The notes beneath the pieces are model-generated. The model saw only the letters and a program-made list of their open reading frames with translations. It had not been told where the DNA came from and did no database searches. Below, in pieces: positions 52,775-60,924 of a DNA stretch of 64,000 nt. Source of the DNA: RGIG4097 sp964599875. Its GTDB lineage: Bacteria > Bacillota > Clostridia > Christensenellales > CAG-917. The DNA lies in contig CAZRHE010000006.1 in NCBI GenBank assembly GCA_964599875.1, positions 1-64,000 on the forward strand. The letters are read 5' to 3'. Both the position numbers and the translations under genes were made by a program. The number at the start of each line of letters is the position of its first letter. The first letter of the stretch is position 1.

Positions 52775-54841
52775 TTATTTCTTTGCGGCTGCTTCTTCTT
52801 TACGTTTCTTCGCGTCTTCGATAATCTTCGCGTTTGCGGACGCGGGGACTTCTTCGTATCTTGCGAGTTCCATAGTGAAACGTCCTCTGCCTTGAGTCAT
52901 GGAACGAAGGTCGGTCGCATAACGGAACATTTCCGCCTGAGGCACTTCTGCGGTGATGACTTGTTTTGCACCTTCCGCATCGGTGAAGAGAATACGACCT
53001 CTACGCTTGTTCATATCGCCGAGGATGTCGCCGAGATAATCGGAGGGAACGGTGATTTTTGCAGTCATGATAGGTTCGAGGAAGCAAGGGGACGCCTTTG
53101 CGCACGCATCGTCGTAAGAGAGTTTCGCCGCGATGACGAATGCGATTTCCTTACTATCGACGGGGTGATACTTGCCGTCGTAAAGGGTCGCTTTGAGGTT
53201 GACCATAGGATATCCTGCGAGGACGCCTTCTTTGATTGCTTCGCGAAGACCTTTTTCGACTGCGGGGATGAATTGTCTGGGGACTGCGCCGCCGACGATT
53301 GCGTCCACGAATTCGAATTCGCCGTCTTCCGCACCGGGTTCAAACTTAATCCAAACGTCGCCGAATTGTCCTGCGCCGCCCGATTGTTTCTTATGTTTGC
53401 CTTCTGCGGATGCTTCTTTGCGGATGGTTTCTTTATATGCGACTCTGGGTTCAGACCAAGAAATGTCGATACCGAGTTTGTTTTTGACTCTCTTGCACAT
53501 AATGTCGAGTTGTGCTTCGCCGAGGCCGCTGATGAGGACGTCGCCGGTCACAACGTTCTTTTCGACTTTGAAGGTTGCGTCTTCGTCTTGCATCTTGATA
53601 AGACCTTGGATTGCCTTTTCCTCGTCCTTATTTGCAGAAACCGCGTAAGAGATGACGGGTTGAGGGAATTCAATCTTGTCGTAGGACAATTTGAAGTCGG
53701 GAGCAGAGAGAGTGTCGTTGGTGTTAGTGTAAACGAGTTTTGCGAGTGCGCCGATATCGCCTGCTTCGAGGAGATCGACAGATTCTTGTTTCTTGCCTTT
53801 GAGGACGTAGAGTGCGCCTGCTTTTTCGGGTTTTTCCGCAGCGTTGTTGTACATTGCGTCACCGCTTGCGAGTTTGCCGCTCATAACCTTGAAGATGAGC
53901 AACTTACCGACGTACGGGTCGACGATGGATTTGAAGACTTGCGCGCTGAAAGGTGCGTTGGAATCGCATGCGATTTCCTTGACTTCTCCGCCGACGTTCG
54001 CTTTGGGGCGACGTGCTTTCGCTGGATTGGGCATATAATCGACGATTTTGTCGAGGAGGCTGACGACGCCGGTAGACGTGGTCGCGTTGCCTGCCATAAG
54101 AGGAATAAACGCGTCGGTTGCGATTGCGGTGTGAATGCCGACTTGGATTTCTTCCGCGGTGAATTCTTCACCTTCGAAGAATTTCATCATAAGGTCTTCG
54201 TCGGTTTCGGCAACCATTTCGATGAGTTTGCCCTTGTATTCTTCGACTTTTGCTTGGACGTCTGCGGGGACTGCCATTTCTTTGCCGTTGAGGTCGATAC
54301 CTTTGCCGGTGAAGACGTCTGCCGCACCGATCATCTTGCCGCCTTCGATAATGGGCAATTCGATAGGAATGACTTTATTGTATTTTGCGGTAATTGCGTC
54401 GACGGTGCCGTTGAAGTCGCTGTTTTCTTTGTTGATTGCGTTGACGAAAATGAACGCGGGGACTTCTTTTTCAAAGCACATGTCGAGAGCCTTTTCGGTG
54501 CCGACGGTGAGAGAACCGCTTGCAGAGGTCACGACGATTGCGCTGTCTGCTGCGTGAAGTGCCGCAACCATTTCGCCTTCGAAGTCGAAAAAGCCGGGGA
54601 CGTCGAGAATATTGATTTTGGTGTCGCGATGGATTGCATACGCAACGCCCATGCTAATCGATATTTTACGTTTGATTTCTTCGTCGTCGAAGTCCATCGT
54701 GGAGTTGCCGTCGTCGACTTTTCCAAGACGGTCTACGGTTTTGGTCGCGAACAACATTGCTTCGGCGAGAGAAGTTTTGCCTTCGCCGGAGTGTCCGATG
54801 AGGGCTACGTTACGGATAAAATCTGTAGAGAATGCTTTCAT
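52775..54841 (-). CDS. Elongation factor G-like protein
   Basis: A 688-residue EF-G paralogue with all five domains: domain I GTPase, domain II, domain IV (KHKKQSGGAGQFGDVWI) and the C-terminal domain V (EMFRYATDLRSMTQGRG). G1 is GHSGEGKTS and G3 DVPGF, but the guanine-specificity motif NKxD is replaced by NAIN in FVNAINKENSD. The DHG found in canonical EF-G G1 is absent too. Likely a FusA2-type accessory factor, not the main translocase. GAGGT precedes the ATG. Confidence 0.9.
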   Translation of the reverse strand: MKAFSTDFIRNVALIGHSGEGKTSLAEAMLFATKTVDRLGKVDDGNSTMDFDDEEIKRKISISMGVAYAIHRDTKINILDVPGFFDFEGEMVAALHAADSAIVVTSASGSLTVGTEKALDMCFEKEVPAFIFVNAINKENSDFNGTVDAITAKYNKVIPIELPIIEGGKMIGAADVFTGKGIDLNGKEMAVPADVQAKVEEYKGKLIEMVAETDEDLMMKFFEGEEFTAEEIQVGIHTAIATDAFIPLMAGNATTSTGVVSLLDKIVDYMPNPAKARRPKANVGGEVKEIACDSNAPFSAQVFKSIVDPYVGKLLIFKVMSGKLASGDAMYNNAAEKPEKAGALYVLKGKKQESVDLLEAGDIGALAKLVYTNTNDTLSAPDFKLSYDKIEFPQPVISYAVSANKDEEKAIQGLIKMQDEDATFKVEKNVVTGDVLISGLGEAQLDIMCKRVKNKLGIDISWSEPRVAYKETIRKEASAEGKHKKQSGGAGQFGDVWIKFEPGAEDGEFEFVDAIVGGAVPRQFIPAVEKGLREAIKEGVLAGYPMVNLKATLYDGKYHPVDSKEIAFVIAAKLSYDDACAKASPCFLEPIMTAKITVPSDYLGDILGDMNKRRGRILFTDAEGAKQVITAEVPQAEMFRYATDLRSMTQGRGRFTMELARYEEVPASANAKIIEDAKKRKEEAAAKK

Positions 54842-54972
54842 TACTTTACCTCAATAAGTTAATTCTTAACTATGATACAATAATTGACGAAACTTGGCAA
54901 GCAAAAATTACCCGTCGAAGAGGGATTTTTGAAATTTGTCAACCGAGCGGCGTTTTCGGCATAAACTTAATT

Positions 54973-55680
54973 ATGCTTACAATCGGCGTATACGACAGCG
55001 GAATAGGCGGACTAACCACGCTTTCAAGGCTCATAAAATCATTCGGCGGACAAAAATTCGTCTACTTTGCGGACAACCTAAATATGCCTTTCGGGACGAA
55101 AGAGGACGAAAAATTGAAACCAATCCTGCAAAATAGTCTTGAAAAACTCAAAAATTTAAGTGACATGCAAGTTATCGCCTGCAATACGGCGTCCGTACTC
55201 TTGAAACCGCGGGACGTTTTTACCCTGCAACCTCGCATTGAAAATTACTCCCCGTCCTCAACTCTATTGATTGCAACTCCGTCAACCATTAGAAATTCAG
55301 AGGCTGATGATAAAGGATATCTCACGGCGGACACAAAAGATCTTGCTACGCTCGTGGAAATCGCGGCGAATTTGTGCTATAAAAAACGAGATTTCGACTT
55401 TAGGTTATTGCACGAATATCTTGAAAGCAAATTAAGGAAATTTCACGACGTTTCCGATATTCTAATCGGGTGTTCTCACTACGTATACCTAAACGACGAA
55501 ATAAAATCCATACTGAAAAACGCAAATCTCGACGACGGAAACGAATACGTAGTCGAGGGACTTAAACCGTTAATCAAATTCATGGACGGGAAACCTGATA
55601 TCAAGTTTGTTTTCAGCGGTCAAAACGAAGAAAATAAATACGAATGGTTGCTTTCAAACTTAATTTACGAACAAAAATAA
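54973..55680 (+). CDS. murI: Glutamate racemase
   Basis: A 235-residue aspartate/glutamate racemase fold protein making D-glutamate for peptidoglycan. The N-terminal GVYDSGIGGLTT, the first catalytic Cys in IACNTASV and the second in IGCSHYVY match MurI. It is some 30 residues shorter than the norm. The ATG at 54973 begins the family domain; a longer upstream frame has no similarity. No clear ribosome site is seen. Confidence 0.85.
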   Translation: MLTIGVYDSGIGGLTTLSRLIKSFGGQKFVYFADNLNMPFGTKEDEKLKPILQNSLEKLKNLSDMQVIACNTASVLLKPRDVFTLQPRIENYSPSSTLLIATPSTIRNSEADDKGYLTADTKDLATLVEIAANLCYKKRDFDFRLLHEYLESKLRKFHDVSDILIGCSHYVYLNDEIKSILKNANLDDGNEYVVEGLKPLIKFMDGKPDIKFVFSGQNEENKYEWLLSNLIYEQK

Positions 55681-55744
55681 TCCGCGATAGACAAATATCG
55701 ACAAAATTCGCAATAATTGATTTTTCCGATATTCTAACGAGGTT

Positions 55745-56596
55745 TTATTTCAAAAACGCCGCGTTGATTGCATTTGCGATAACGGTTGACGAAGTTTCGA
55801 CGAGTGCGGTTACGTCTTTCGGTGCGACGACAAGCCGCGACAACCCTTTTTCTTCTACTATACGGCGCATATTAAACTCGTCAACGGTGCCCGAAACGTA
55901 TTCCCCGACAAAATCGTAGATAAGAGAGCGCATGGACAGCACAAGGGGCACGCCTATCGCAACGACGGGTATTCCGAGAGATTTTTTGTCGATTGCGGGA
56001 CGAGCGCGATATACTCCGCTCCCCGGAGAAATACCCGCCGTCGTCAGTTGATATGAGTTACCTAATCTTCTCACGGCGGAAGTCGAGAGAGCGTCCACGA
56101 CTATCACCGCACACGGTTTCACTCTGTCTACGACGGCACTCACGATTTCACTGGATTCAATCCCGGTCTTCCCCGCAACTCCCGTAGAAATCGCGCAAAG
56201 CCTCGTCTTTTTGCTCCCGCCGATTTCGGGATTCAATCTATTTGAAAGCACCTTGTCGATGGTTTTATTGCCGAGAGCGTCCGCAAGCACGGATGAGTTT
56301 CCAAGTCCCACAACCAAAATCGTGGGCGACTGCGGCAAAACGCCCAGCATATTTTTGAGTGCGTTTGCAATTTTCCCCGACAAATATTCGTTTGCCTTTT
56401 TATCCGAATCCCCGCTGTCATAAGTGACGTAAAGCCCCATATTTTTGCCGAGTTTTCGCTCGAGTTCGAGATTTTTAACGTTGACGGTGATTTCTTTTAT
56501 GCCGTAGGATAGGTTTTTTATTGCGGAAAAATCCTTGCCTTTTCCTTCTTCGAGGCAGTCAACCGCCATATCGGTGTCGAAAAACGTTGGTTTCAT
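55745..56596 (-). CDS. gpr: Germination (spore) protease Gpr
   Basis: A 283-residue A25-family peptidase that degrades small acid-soluble spore proteins when spores germinate. FFDTDMAVD corresponds to the RTDLAVE start block; LVVGLGNSSVLADALG, STGVAGKTGIESSEI and VVDALSTSAVRRLG are core blocks. It is shorter than the ~370-residue Bacillus enzyme. An in-frame TTG at 56641 would add a 15-residue, propeptide-like extension; neither start has a ribosome site, so the N-terminus and the propeptide are unresolved. Confidence 0.85.
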   Translation of the reverse strand: MKPTFFDTDMAVDCLEEGKGKDFSAIKNLSYGIKEITVNVKNLELERKLGKNMGLYVTYDSGDSDKKANEYLSGKIANALKNMLGVLPQSPTILVVGLGNSSVLADALGNKTIDKVLSNRLNPEIGGSKKTRLCAISTGVAGKTGIESSEIVSAVVDRVKPCAVIVVDALSTSAVRRLGNSYQLTTAGISPGSGVYRARPAIDKKSLGIPVVAIGVPLVLSMRSLIYDFVGEYVSGTVDEFNMRRIVEEKGLSRLVVAPKDVTALVETSSTVIANAINAAFLK

Positions 56597-56675
56597 AAAA
56601 ATATTGTGTGCAAATATCGAATAGTCAAGTTTTTTTATCAAATTTTTAGAAAAAAATTTTAAAGATCTTAAAAAA

Positions 56676-56804
56676 TGCTACAATTTGAATGGCAAAACGT
56701 TTCTCAAGGCAATTGCAATTGTCTTGAGAAACTATCGAATCGCAAATTAAGTTGAAAATGTTATATGCGAAAAATCCGTCACATTGGACGGTTTATTTTT
56801 TTTG
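56676..56804 (+). ncRNA. Candidate short transcript with palindrome and terminator
   Basis: An extended -10 (TGCTACAAT, 56676-56684) is followed by a 32-base near-perfect palindrome (TTTCTCAAGGCAATTG then CAATTGTCTTGAGAAA, 56701-56732, one G-U), ~45 bases without features, and a terminator hairpin (CCGTC/GACGG, 56778-56791) ending in T8. No gene follows in this direction: the T-run abuts the IS30 left end. It is either a small RNA or an orphaned leader. Confidence 0.4.
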
Positions 56805-57971
56805 AAAATACACTTTCAAAAAAACTATTATAGTAACGCTAATTGTTCTGCAAACTTTTCGTTTGCTGTCCCGTAATCAAAGATTGCGCGAGGATAATCG
56901 TTCAACCAATCTTGCACGAACTGAATTTGTTCATCCGTATAATCTCTAAAGTTTATGCCTTTCGGCAAATGCCGTCGAATATCTCTATTCAATCGTTCGT
57001 TTGTGCCACGTTCACAAGACGTATACGGATGACAGTAATATACTTGTGTTCGTTTGCCCGTATATATTGAACGCTCCATGCCTTTTGAATCAGAGAATTC
57101 AACGCCGTTATCTATGGTTATACTTTTGAATACATCCTTAAATCTCACACCGAATTTCTGTTCGAGTTCATCCAAACTTTTAACAACGGTTTCCGTCTTG
57201 CGATTAGGCATTTTTATAATTATCTCATAACGTGTCAAACGTTCCGAAAGAACCAGCAACACGTCTTTTGTAGACTTTTTCCCTATCACGCAATCCATCT
57301 CCCAGTTGCCAAAAGTATTTCTATCGTTTATTTCCGCCGGGCGTTTTTCAATGCTTGTTCCACTTGGAGCACGCTTGACGACTATTTTCCGATATTTCTT
57401 TTTATGTCTATACATAGGGCAATCACTCATTTTGAGGTGAGGAAAGTATCCTTTTTCGATATATCGATACAATGTCGTTTTACTTATATCGGTCTCGAAA
57501 AGCTTATAACGTTTAATCTCTCCAAGTACGGCGCACGGAGATATTTTATCCTCGAGTACGCGTTTTTCGACATAGTTCACAAAATCGTAATCTTTTCCCA
57601 ATTTAATAGGTGCTCCGTGGGCAGTCTGATTGATTCTATATCTATCTTCGGCAATATTTGCACTATAAGAATCAACCATTTTATAGCGTCTATCTCCAAA
57701 CCAATCTGCACGCTTGAGTGTTTTATGCTGATAATAACCTCTTTGTAATTCCCGATAAATTGTAGAAATGGAAACACCTAATTGCTCGGCAATTAACTTT
57801 TTATGTAAACCCTCTTTTAATAGTGCTTCTAATTGAATACGTTGTGTTAATGTTAAATTTTTTGTGCCTTTCTTTTTCATAGTACCGTCACCCTCCTTCG
57901 TATTATCAATTAAATTGTTTTCACAGCATTTTGTTCAAACAAATCAAATATTACTTTCTAACAAAAAAAAT
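56795..57971 (-). mobile_element. IS30-family insertion sequence or transposase module
   Basis: A 1.18-kb unit around an intact IS30 transposase. Candidate ends are ATTTTTTTTG at 56795-56804 and its complement CAAAAAAAAT at 57962-57971; beyond ten bases the ends match only loosely, so the terminal repeats are tentative. No target-site duplication was identified. Either a stand-alone IS or the integrase module of the adjoining phage-like element. Confidence 0.55.
56828..57880 (-). CDS. IS30-family transposase
   Basis: A 350-residue DDE recombinase. N-terminal HTH: LTLTQRIQLEALLKEGLHKKLIAEQLG. Catalytic residues: D in NWEMDCVIG, D in TIDNGVEF, E in SCERGTNERLNRDIRR, the IS30 triad. It looks full-length and undamaged. 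In filamentous phages of Spiroplasma an IS30-type enzyme performs integration, which is the parallel here. Confidence 0.95.
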   Translation of the reverse strand: MKKKGTKNLTLTQRIQLEALLKEGLHKKLIAEQLGVSISTIYRELQRGYYQHKTLKRADWFGDRRYKMVDSYSANIAEDRYRINQTAHGAPIKLGKDYDFVNYVEKRVLEDKISPCAVLGEIKRYKLFETDISKTTLYRYIEKGYFPHLKMSDCPMYRHKKKYRKIVVKRAPSGTSIEKRPAEINDRNTFGNWEMDCVIGKKSTKDVLLVLSERLTRYEIIIKMPNRKTETVVKSLDELEQKFGVRFKDVFKSITIDNGVEFSDSKGMERSIYTGKRTQVYYCHPYTSCERGTNERLNRDIRRHLPKGINFRDYTDEQIQFVQDWLNDYPRAIFDYGTANEKFAEQLALL

Positions 57972-58496
57972 ATCATATTGGCTCTTCCCTTGTCAATTCC
58001 CTAAAAAGCAACATTCTAATTATGGTCTTCTAGCAATCTTAACGGCGGCGCCATTGATATGTGGATGAATCTTCGATTAACCCACATACCAACCGCTCTT
58101 TCCGCCGTAGGCTATCGCGGAAGTTTGAATGAGCCTATCAATGATAGCAACATATCATTTATTAAGTAACAGAACTCTTCTTGCCTAGCGTGCTAACGCT
58201 TGAGGTCCCCCTACCCCCAAAAAATATTGACGATTTCTCGTCCGGCGCACCTGAACTTTTACATCCGATGCCTACGGCTCATTTTATCAGCGTGGGCTGA
58301 GCCATCATCGATTTTATCAGTCTGTCAGATTTGCCATTTCTAACAATGATTGCGCTTTGCGCACTCGATGCGTTTATAACCCTACTCCGTATCGGCGGAG
58401 TGCATCACCCGTTCTCATATATTCTCTTCGAAGGTTGAACCTTCTCTCGCATTCTCGTATGTATACGTGCGATATTATTGATACAACTTGTTTTTT
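57881..58496. other. Hairpin-dense non-coding region, candidate origin and packaging signal
   Basis: 616 bases with no credible gene. Hairpins: 58042-58108 (ACGGCGG/CCGCCGT enclosing TATGTGG/CCACATA and AATC/GATT), 58108-58137, 58135-58147, 58187-58200, 58229-58242, 58276-58303, 58351-58363, 58384-58401, 58430-58444 and 58447-58472. Filamentous phages have such an intergenic region for complementary-strand priming, plus origin and packaging. Transposase terminal repeat and any ribosome site of the transposase lie at the left end. Confidence 0.5.
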
Positions 58497-58832
58497 TTAA
58501 AACTTGGATACGATGCCTAATATGTACCACAGCCGATTATGGATCTTATCCGAATTCTTATATAGGGCATCAGTTACTTTACATAATTTTGCGTATGTAA
58601 AATTGTCTGCAACCCTGATAAAATCCGTTGCGCTCATGGTGCGTCCGTTAAACACGCGCGGCTTTTGCAACGTGCATCCTACAGCTATTGCGTCGAAAAC
58701 TTCTTGAAATATCTCATAAAATACCGGTTCGACCGGAGGAAATTTAGCACCGAATCTTCTTCGGTTTTCCTCTTCGATGACATCTGCGACTTTTTCTGCG
58801 TAATAAATTCTACGTTCTTCTTTGATTGACAT
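58497..58832 (-). CDS. Small protein of unknown function, possible replication-associated C-terminal motif
   Basis: A 111-residue soluble protein with no signal or membrane segment. The final part (KLCKVTDALYKNSDKIHNRLWYIL) resembles the helical 'IRN-x-x-x-Y' tail found in several replication-initiator-like proteins of Firmicutes elements, but this is weak. GAGGA lies just before the ATG. Last gene of the element's minus-strand run before the hairpin-dense region. Confidence 0.5.
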   Translation of the reverse strand: MSIKEERRIYYAEKVADVIEEENRRRFGAKFPPVEPVFYEIFQEVFDAIAVGCTLQKPRVFNGRTMSATDFIRVADNFTYAKLCKVTDALYKNSDKIHNRLWYILGIVSKF

Positions 58833-58934
58833 AATTTTCCTCGATTATATTACTCCCCCTTACCCCCGTGCAAAACGGGGATTTAGAGCATTATATTTTG
58901 TTAGATTTATCTAAACGCGCGACCGCGCGAACTT

Positions 58935-59189
58935 CTACTTATCATATTTTCGGATAAACGGTATTACGTTATCCGTGATTGCATCTCGAGTGGATCGATA
59001 TTTATATTCCTTCATATCTACATCTCTATACCAAATTTTCACCTCGTGATAATTCTTCGAAGTTTGTCTATATTGCAACATGAACGAATTGCCATAGTAA
59101 TTAAACCCGTTCTCAACCTCAAAATATTTTTTTGCATTGTCTCCTTCTCGTATCGATGCTGCAAGTTTCGTGAAATATTTCTCTTCCAT
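58935..59189 (-). CDS. Small unknown protein of the phage-like element
   Basis: An 84-residue protein with basic and aromatic residues and a beta-strand-rich look (FNYYGNSFMLQYRQ, EVKIWYRDV). It may be a single-strand DNA-binding protein (size and aromatic/basic content fit phage ssDNA-binding proteins), which is a guess. The ATG at 59189 has GAGGA six bases upstream, and the upstream in-frame extension is dropped. Confidence 0.5.
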   Translation of the reverse strand: MEEKYFTKLAASIREGDNAKKYFEVENGFNYYGNSFMLQYRQTSKNYHEVKIWYRDVDMKEYKYRSTRDAITDNVIPFIRKYDK

Positions 59190-59276
59190 ATCAGATCCTC
59201 TTCCGTCCCAAAAATTTTCAAATTTTGAGGGGACAAGTCCCAACAAAATTTTTTATTGTGATACTATGTATCCCAA

Positions 59277-59358
59277 TTCGATGCGGATTTTTGATATATG
59301 ATTATCCGCATCGAACTACAAAATCGGCTCGGCTCCTTCGAGCCTACGCATCGATTTT
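59277..59358. other. Two strong hairpins in the 228-base gap before the ATPase gene end
   Basis: A 12-bp stem (TTCGATGCGGAT 59277-59288 with ATCCGCATCGAA 59304-59315, 15-base loop) and a second hairpin at 59320-59358 built from AAAATCG/CGATTTT and GGCTC/GAGCC. No gene lies in this gap. Candidate terminator or single-stranded DNA packaging or origin element. Confidence 0.45.
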
Positions 59359-59417
59359 GATTTTCCATTTATTATGTCAAAAACGGATATGTGTCGTGGG
59401 ATATGTGGGATAGTCCT

Positions 59418-60380
59418 CTATTCATCTTCAGTCCCTTCTCCTTCATCGTATTTGTTTGCTTCGGCATACGCCTTTATGTTCGCTTGACTTAGATTGTGCA
59501 TCACGCCGGGATGCTCTTTTGTTCCGATTGTATTCATGCCGAGGTAGAACAGCGCACGACACGAATTTGATTGATAGTATTTGTATATATCGCCCTCGAA
59601 GACAAGTTTTTGATTGCGACATACATATTCGTCGGTTGGTAGACTTGTCAAACGAGCCATTTCGAATTCTTGATGCAATATAACGTCATACGTCCATATC
59701 GATCGCACTCGATGCCACGGCCGTTTTTTACCCCAATATTTCGGGTTAAATAGCCACTTCAATCTAAACGGTTCTTTTTCATATTGATGCTTTAGGTTTT
59801 TGATTTGCACCTCATACATGACGAGATCTCGTGCGGCCTTATCGAGTTTTGCCATAGATTGAGTGTCGCCGATTACCGTCAGATTGTTATGGCCGAGCAA
59901 TTTAAACGCTTCGAAGGTTCTCTGTTTTCGTTTCGAATCCTTGCTCCACGTTCTGTTGGATAATCCGAGATCAATTTCCGGAAAATTCATCACCGAATAC
60001 GGCAATAGATATTGAAATCCATAACTATTACTTTCATCGGGTAAACCAAAGTCAGATACATCCATATGCAACGTCTCACGTTTTGCATCGACATCGAGGT
60101 ATATTTCATCTCGAGAAAAGTAACATGTCCTCGGACATTTCACATTTCTATAAGAGCGTCTGTCGTCGAACATTAGTTGTTCTATAAACTTACGTTGCTC
60201 CTCAATACGCAAAGATTCAAATCTTCGTGCATCGTTCACTATCAATGCCGTATTAAACGACGTTTTACCTATTCTCTGTCTGCCAGTAGTTACGACAAGC
60301 CCTGTCGCAAGCATACCATCCTCTCTAAACAAAGGATTTTCATTCCTATGAATTATTGCAGTTTTTGGTTTCTTTCTCAT
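59418..60380 (-). CDS. Zot/pI-like P-loop ATPase (filamentous phage morphogenesis type)
   Basis: A 320-residue protein with Walker A GRQRIGKTSF near residue 34. After a ~100-residue strand/helix region comes FPEIDLGLSNR in the Walker B place, then LLGHNNLTVIGDTQSMAKLDKAARDLV, which parallels the Zot block 'lsehRH-g-D-iiliTQ...id...r-lv'. The usual C-terminal membrane helix of Zot/pI is absent. Filamentous phages need this ATPase to push virions through the envelope. Identified by pattern, not alignment. The ATG at 60380 has no clear ribosome site. Confidence 0.6.
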   Translation of the reverse strand: MRKKPKTAIIHRNENPLFREDGMLATGLVVTTGRQRIGKTSFNTALIVNDARRFESLRIEEQRKFIEQLMFDDRRSYRNVKCPRTCYFSRDEIYLDVDAKRETLHMDVSDFGLPDESNSYGFQYLLPYSVMNFPEIDLGLSNRTWSKDSKRKQRTFEAFKLLGHNNLTVIGDTQSMAKLDKAARDLVMYEVQIKNLKHQYEKEPFRLKWLFNPKYWGKKRPWHRVRSIWTYDVILHQEFEMARLTSLPTDEYVCRNQKLVFEGDIYKYYQSNSCRALFYLGMNTIGTKEHPGVMHNLSQANIKAYAEANKYDEGEGTEDE

Positions 60381-60412
60381 TTTGATTGACAATGAATTTT
60401 GTTTCGCTTATT

Positions 60413-60480
60413 ATTTAGGCAAGGTACGCCCCCCTATTCGCATTAGTCGAATGGTGTTGCCAGAGGCTCAGGTCGTCTGA
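60413..60480. other. Structured spacer between the 136-aa and ATPase genes
   Basis: GGCAA (60418-60422) can pair with TTGCC (60457-60461) around an inner ATTCG/CGAAT hairpin (60436-60452), followed by CAGA/TCTG (60461-60479). The region is too short for a gene. Confidence 0.35.
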
Positions 60481-60505
60481 CAGGGCACATTGAAGAAGAA
60501 GTATT

Positions 60506-60916
60506 TTACTTCTTCTTTTTCTTTTGTTTTCTTCTATTTTTTTTGCCAGTATGATACAAGACTTTGTCTGTATCCTTTTTACTCAGAACAAAGCGCTCGT
60601 TTTGTTCCGGAAATACATCCTTATCTTCTATCTTTAACGGCTTTTTCGACATGCGATTTATGCCAAACTTTTCATAATCCACTCCGGTGCGGACTTTGAG
60701 TCCGTATCTATCTTGATTGATTTCCACGAGTGCCTTATCTGCATTCTTACCATTGTCATCAAAAATTTTTATGGATTTAAGTTTCGACACCTTCACACGC
60801 TTTCCGTCATCGAATACGACGACGTAACTTCTTTCGGGTTTCGTATCCTTATCTATGTATTTCGTTTTGGCTCGATACACTTTGCCGACTTTTGTACTTT
60901 TATTATCCGTTTTCAT
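60506..60916 (-). CDS. Small basic protein of unknown function
   Basis: A 136-residue soluble protein that begins with a beta-rich segment (VGKVYRAKTKYID...YVVVFDDGKRVKVSKLKSIK) and ends in a lysine-rich tail (KKNRRKQKKKKK). The tail implies nucleic acid binding. Similar in feel to the 100-residue protein encoded upstream, both with poly-Lys ends. Starts at the ATG inside the end of the Ig-like gene (overlap with a GTG alternative at 60925). Confidence 0.45.
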   Translation of the reverse strand: MKTDNKSTKVGKVYRAKTKYIDKDTKPERSYVVVFDDGKRVKVSKLKSIKIFDDNGKNADKALVEINQDRYGLKVRTGVDYEKFGINRMSKKPLKIEDKDVFPEQNERFVLSKKDTDKVLYHTGKKNRRKQKKKKK

Positions 60917-60924
60917 GCTGCACA

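Noticed and set aside
56780..57980. Target-site duplication of the IS30 element
   Set aside because: No short direct repeat beyond chance was found next to the tentative ends, so insertion boundaries remain unproven.
60490..60526. Intrinsic terminator at the lysine-rich end of the 136-residue gene
   Set aside because: The GAAGAAGTA/TACTTCTTC hairpin is good, but the minus-strand T-run is missing and it partly overlaps coding sequence; kept only as a possible processing stem.
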